In this document: in pieces, positions 6,070-7,710 of the stretch
Layout of the letters: each line of letters starts with the position of its first letter
How positions within the stretch are numbered: position 1 is the first letter of the stretch
NCBI GenBank assembly: GCA_030830465.1
Contig: JAURMY010000303.1
Span: 1-7,710, forward strand
DNA: 7,710 nucleotides
Direction of reading: 5' to 3'
From: Alphaproteobacteria bacterium
Lineage (GTDB): Bacteria > Pseudomonadota > Alphaproteobacteria > Rhodobacterales > Rhodobacteraceae
Notes under the pieces: generated by a model
What the model saw: only the letters and a program-made list of their open reading frames with translations
What the model was told of the DNA's origin: nothing
The model's database searches: none
Position numbers and translations under genes: made by a program

Positions 6070-7710
6070 ATGACCAAACTTCAAGCCCCGGCCATACTGG
6101 ATTCGCTGTTGGAACAGTGTGGCCGGTCGCTGCCGCCGGTCGATCACCTTGTGGCCAGGGCAACCGCCTCGTTGCGGGAAATGGTGCTGTTGGATGGCAA
6201 AGTCTCGTCAAAGGCGGTTGAGGCGCATCAGTTCGCCGCACACAGCCTGTCCTGGCTGGCCACCTATGCCCAGGCGCTGCGGCAAATGCATCGTTGGGCA
6301 AGCGATCTGGACGCCAGGGGCGCCTTCGGTGAAATCGAGCAACTGATCCTGCAAATCGCCTTTGCAGAGTATCTGTCGCAAATCATCGGCGGCATCCCGA
6401 TGAGCCAGGGCGAGATCGCCCGCCTGCAAGACCTCGGTCTGGGGCAGGACGCCCAAAGCCTGCTTGCCGATCCGGCCGTGTCCGCCCTGACAGGCCTTGG
6501 CAACACCGAAGCGGCGCGCGCCCGGCTTTGCGTTCTGATGCAGGAACGGGCCGGTGTTGCCTCATTCGGGGCGACCGGGCTTGACGAAGACCTGGAAATG
6601 GTGCGCAACCAGTTCCGCCGCTTTGCCGATGACAAGGTCGTTCCCTTTGCCCATGAATGGCACCTGAAGGACGATTTTATTCCAATGTCGATCATCGAGG
6701 AAATGGCAGAACTGGGTGTGTTCGGCCTGACTATCCCCGAGGAATACGGCGGATTTGGCTTTCCCAAGGCCGCGATGTGCGTGGTCTCTGAGGAATTGTC
6801 GCGCGGCTATATCGGCGTAGGCAGCCTTGGCACCCGCAGCGAAATCGCCGCCGAACTGATCCTGTGCGGCGGCACCGAGGCGCAGAAACAAAAATGGCTG
6901 CCGATGATCGCTTCCGCGGAAAAACTGCCGACAGCGGTGTTCACCGAACCCAATACCGGCTCTGATCTTGGGTCTTTGCGGACCCGCGCGGTCCGCGAGG
7001 GCGATGACTACATCGTCACCGGCAACAAGACCTGGATCACCCATGCCGCGCGCACCCATGTGATGACCCTGCTGGCCCGCACCGATCCCGCAACCGATAA
7101 CTACGCCGGTCTGTCGATGTTTCTGGCCGAAAAGAATCCAGGCGACGATGCCAATCCTTTTCCGACCGAAGGCATGACCGGCGGCGAGATCGAGGTCCTG
7201 GGCTATCGCGGCATGAAGGAATACGAACTGGGTTTTGACGGTTTCAAGGTCAAGGCGGAAAACCTGTTGGGCGGCGTGGAAGGTCAGGGCTTCAAGCAAC
7301 TGATGCAGACCTTTGAGAGCGCGCGCATCCAGACTGCCGCGCGGGCGATCGGTGTCGCCCAATGCGCCATGGAACTAGCCCTGAAATACGCGCAAGACCG
7401 CAAACAATTCGGCCAAAGCATCATCCATTTCCCGCGCGTCTCGTCAAAACTGGCGATGATGGCGGTTGAAATCATGGTGGCGCGGCAGTTGACCTATCAT
7501 TCGGCGCGGGAAAAAGACGAGGGCCGCCGCTGCGATCTGGAGGCTGGCATGGCCAAATTGCTGGGCGCGCGTGTGGCCTGGGCCGCGGCCGATAACGGCC
7601 TGCAAATCCATGGCGGCAACGGCTTTGCGCTGGAATATCCGATCAGCCGGGTGCTGTGTGACGCCCGCATCCTGAACATCTTTGAAGGGGCCGGCGAAAT
7701 TCAGGCCCAG
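6070..7710 (+). CDS. mcd: (2S)-methylsuccinyl-CoA dehydrogenase (acyl-CoA dehydrogenase family), 3' end cut by the window
   Basis: Flavoenzyme oxidising (2S)-methylsuccinyl-CoA to mesaconyl-CoA in the ethylmalonyl-CoA pathway, which lets organisms without isocitrate lyase grow on acetyl-CoA units. 547 residues are visible with no stop; family members are around 550, so only a short tail is missing. Residues 1-170 are an N-terminal helical extension that ordinary acyl-CoA dehydrogenases (about 380 residues) lack, with GGIPMSQGEI within it. The dehydrogenase core begins near 171: FTEPNTGSDLGS (291-302) and W322-I-T (FAD side), MTGGEIEVLGYRGMKEYELG (369-388), which I recall as characteristic of Mcd, RKQFG (444-448), QIHGGNGF (512-519) and IFEGAGEIQ (537-545). 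E539 sits where medium-chain dehydrogenases carry their catalytic base. AGGA seven bases upstream supports the start. The family is certain; the Mcd assignment rests on the extension plus these motifs recalled from Rhodobacter-type enzymes. Another long-form acyl-CoA dehydrogenase is the alternative. Confidence 0.85.
   Translation, partial: MTKLQAPAILDSLLEQCGRSLPPVDHLVARATASLREMVLLDGKVSSKAVEAHQFAAHSLSWLATYAQALRQMHRWASDLDARGAFGEIEQLILQIAFAEYLSQIIGGIPMSQGEIARLQDLGLGQDAQSLLADPAVSALTGLGNTEAARARLCVLMQERAGVASFGATGLDEDLEMVRNQFRRFADDKVVPFAHEWHLKDDFIPMSIIEEMAELGVFGLTIPEEYGGFGFPKAAMCVVSEELSRGYIGVGSLGTRSEIAAELILCGGTEAQKQKWLPMIASAEKLPTAVFTEPNTGSDLGSLRTRAVREGDDYIVTGNKTWITHAARTHVMTLLARTDPATDNYAGLSMFLAEKNPGDDANPFPTEGMTGGEIEVLGYRGMKEYELGFDGFKVKAENLLGGVEGQGFKQLMQTFESARIQTAARAIGVAQCAMELALKYAQDRKQFGQSIIHFPRVSSKLAMMAVEIMVARQLTYHSAREKDEGRRCDLEAGMAKLLGARVAWAAADNGLQIHGGNGFALEYPISRVLCDARILNIFEGAGEIQAQ

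Noticed and set aside
5924..6301. N-terminal extension of the permease up to 6301
   Set aside because: The frame stays open, but the added 126 residues are non-hydrophobic, overlap the mcd coding start on the other strand and have no family likeness. The protein begins naturally at 5923 or 5911.
1..7710. CRISPR arrays, insertion sequences, tRNA or rRNA genes, toxin-antitoxin or phage-defence genes
   Set aside because: No repeated spacer pattern, transposase motifs, terminal inverted repeats, RNA gene signatures or defence-family domains are visible on either strand.

Overview
The window reads as ordinary chromosomal DNA from a GC-rich alphaproteobacterium, most likely of the Rhodobacterales (Roseobacter/Rhodobacter group). 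The grounds are the protein sequences themselves (UbiA, RsmE, a plant-type glutamate-cysteine ligase, a methylsuccinyl-CoA dehydrogenase of the ethylmalonyl-CoA pathway), the dense gene packing and the uniform codon use. There is no sign of a mobile element, CRISPR array, tRNA or rRNA gene, or recent transfer.

Left part (1-1832, minus strand): three genes read leftwards from 1832 and look like one operon. They are rsmE (16S rRNA U1498 methyltransferase), a two-helix membrane protein of unknown function whose ATG overlaps the rsmE stop codon, and the start of a class II glutamate-cysteine ligase (gshA) that runs off the left edge.

Middle part (1844-5154, plus strand): ubiA (4-hydroxybenzoate polyprenyltransferase, ubiquinone synthesis) starts only 11 bases from the rsmE start, facing away from it. 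It is followed by a large membrane-anchored OmpA-family protein whose periplasmic part appears to be a chain of about seven BON-like half-repeats before a C-terminal peptidoglycan-binding domain. That gene overlaps by 14 bases a small gene for a single-helix membrane protein with a cytoplasmic or periplasmic coiled coil. The last two look translationally coupled and are the most interesting part of the window.

Right part (5162-7710): a TauE/SafE-family eight-helix permease (minus strand) ends 7 bases from the small coiled-coil gene. Across a 146-base divergent intergenic region lies a nearly complete gene for (2S)-methylsuccinyl-CoA dehydrogenase (mcd), an acyl-CoA dehydrogenase with a roughly 170-residue N-terminal extension; it runs off the right edge.

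I found no clear undescribed system. The OmpA/BON chain plus its small coiled-coil partner is the best candidate for uncharacterised envelope biology.
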